From positions 434,001 to 498,000 of the forward strand of contig NZ_JAAFZH010000003.1 in assembly GCF_010435915.1 (NCBI RefSeq): 64,000 bases of DNA. Reading direction: 5' to 3'. The translations under genes and the position numbers were made by a program. This stretch comes from Spirosoma terrae. GTDB taxonomy: Bacteria; Bacteroidota; Bacteroidia; Cytophagales; Spirosomataceae. The notes under the pieces were generated by a model that made no database searches, had not been told where the DNA came from, and worked only from the letters and a program-made list of their open reading frames with translations. Shown piece by piece: positions 63,366 to 64,000 of the stretch (within the stretch, counting starts at the first letter, position 1; each line of letters opens with the position of its first letter).

Positions 63366-64000
63366 ATGAGTTTGATACAGCAATTGGTTCTGAAGTCTTT
63401 ATACGTAGTAGCCCGGCTGAAATACCCTAACCTCCGCAAAGATCTGCCATACTTTGTGCGCGATAATTATTACTGCAAGCTGGTTCAGGGGCGCTACGTT
63501 GTTCAGGATTATGTGCTGAAAAAACCGTATAAAGTAATTAGTTATCACGGGGAGTTTGATCAGGAGTTGCGCTACGTATTGCCGTTTGCCTACTGGCACC
63601 ACCTGAACGGTACGTTGCAAAAAACAATCGGCGCGAAGAATACCAGCGATTTTTACTTTTTCAGCTCTAATCACGAAGAGCGATTCGATAAACGCGTCTG
63701 GACCGAATCGTACGCGCATTACGATGTGCCGAACATGACCCATAGCAATTCCTACAGTTTTCGGAAGTGGGCTCCGGTGCCGTTCAAGGAACACTATCGG
63801 AATGAGGTATTCGTCTTCGATAAACCCATCTTGCTGATTGCCAATAAATACAATATTGAATGGGATCAGCCGCCCATCAACTTTCTGGATATTCCTACGC
63901 TCGAACAAATTATTCAGCAATACGGCGATAGATATCAGATTGTATACAATCGGCCGTTGCCAACGCAAATTGTTCAGGATAATAGCGAGACTCTGCAATT
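63366..64000 (+). CDS. Unrecognised protein at cluster end, 3'-truncated by window edge
   Basis: Open from ATG 63366 to the window end (about 211 residues, no stop). It starts 2 bp after the flippase, so it belongs to the cluster. No signal peptide; residues include SLIQQLVLKSLYVVARLKYP, VRDNYYCKLVQGRYVVQDYV, SYHGEFDQELRYVLPFAYWH, FYFFSSNHEERFDKRVWTES and KPILLIANKYNIEWDQPPIN, all soluble with many Tyr and Trp. The last part (LEQIIQQYGDRYQIVYNRPL) looks like a domain with a Rossmann-like strand and turn, as in glycosyltransferases of the GT-B kind, but I cannot assign a family. A role in polysaccharide modification or transfer is inferred from position only. Confidence 0.8.
   Translation, partial: MSLIQQLVLKSLYVVARLKYPNLRKDLPYFVRDNYYCKLVQGRYVVQDYVLKKPYKVISYHGEFDQELRYVLPFAYWHHLNGTLQKTIGAKNTSDFYFFSSNHEERFDKRVWTESYAHYDVPNMTHSNSYSFRKWAPVPFKEHYRNEVFVFDKPILLIANKYNIEWDQPPINFLDIPTLEQIIQQYGDRYQIVYNRPLPTQIVQDNSETLQ

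Noticed and set aside
63399-63998. Minus-strand ORF of 199 codons at the window end
   Set aside because: It is the shadow of the plus-strand gene that starts at 63366, which is 2 bp after the flippase and has no stop before the edge.

Overview
The window looks like a chromosomal segment of a Bacteroidota bacterium of the Cytophagales, most like Spirosoma or a close relative. The signs are a SusC/SusD pair, sigma-ABfr-type promoters (TTTG, about 19-20 nt, TAnnTTTG), very few Shine-Dalgarno sequences, several TTG starts, the ftsX-DUF3098-uppP-truB-ribF order, and a fused MaeB with a phosphotransacetylase tail. The genus is inferred from gene content and overall feel, not from a marker gene. I found no tRNA, rRNA, CRISPR array or transposase.

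Layout. 1-1.9 kb (+): end of zwf (cut by the window edge) and pgl, the oxidative pentose phosphate entry. 2-25 kb (almost all -): GrpB-like protein, trpS, maeB; the ribF/truB/uppP/DUF3098/ftsX group; a secreted GH32 fructanase; then a very tight co-directional run from hisG down to metF. That run mixes histidine genes (hisG, hisD, hisC) with a class V aminotransferase, a deformylase paralogue, a DUF4160/DUF2442 pair, an outer-membrane protein, a large UvrD/AddA-type helicase, two tandem PAP2 phosphatases and a small membrane protein. 25-36 kb (mixed): DEAD-box helicase, a four-PAS orphan histidine kinase, a membrane acyltransferase, a YegD-like Hsp70, a candidate small RNA, and a vanadium-haloperoxidase-type lipoprotein. 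36-41 kb (+): a SusC/SusD uptake pair with a palindromic operator candidate upstream. 41-51.5 kb (-): response regulator, sensor kinase, TolC, adaptor and CusA/CzcA pump for metal efflux, then a separate MMPL-type RND transporter. 52-64 kb (+): an exopolysaccharide cluster made of a lone receiver, a pseudo-receiver fused to a phosphoglycosyl transferase, two GT2 enzymes, an O-antigen polymerase/ligase, a GT4-like enzyme, a short TolC-like protein, a Wzc-like copolymerase with a degenerate kinase domain, a flippase, and a final gene running off the edge.

How the parts work together. In the efflux cluster the regulator and kinase probably control tolC-adaptor-pump through an array of five heptamers with an exact 11-bp period just upstream of tolC. 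In the polysaccharide cluster, the sugar transferase loads the first sugar on undecaprenyl phosphate, the GTs extend it, the flippase moves it, the polymerase joins units, and the Wzc-like/TolC-like pair takes the place usually held by Wzc/Wza. UppP, elsewhere in the window, recycles the same lipid carrier.

The most unusual items are the receiver plus pseudo-receiver/PGT architecture with a Cys-rich insert, the Wza-less export pair, the 11-bp operator array, a promoter-to-terminator unit of about 75 nt that may be a small RNA, and large intergenic fold-back repeats, one with perfect 56-bp arms. All coordinates and motifs were read by eye; no database search was run.
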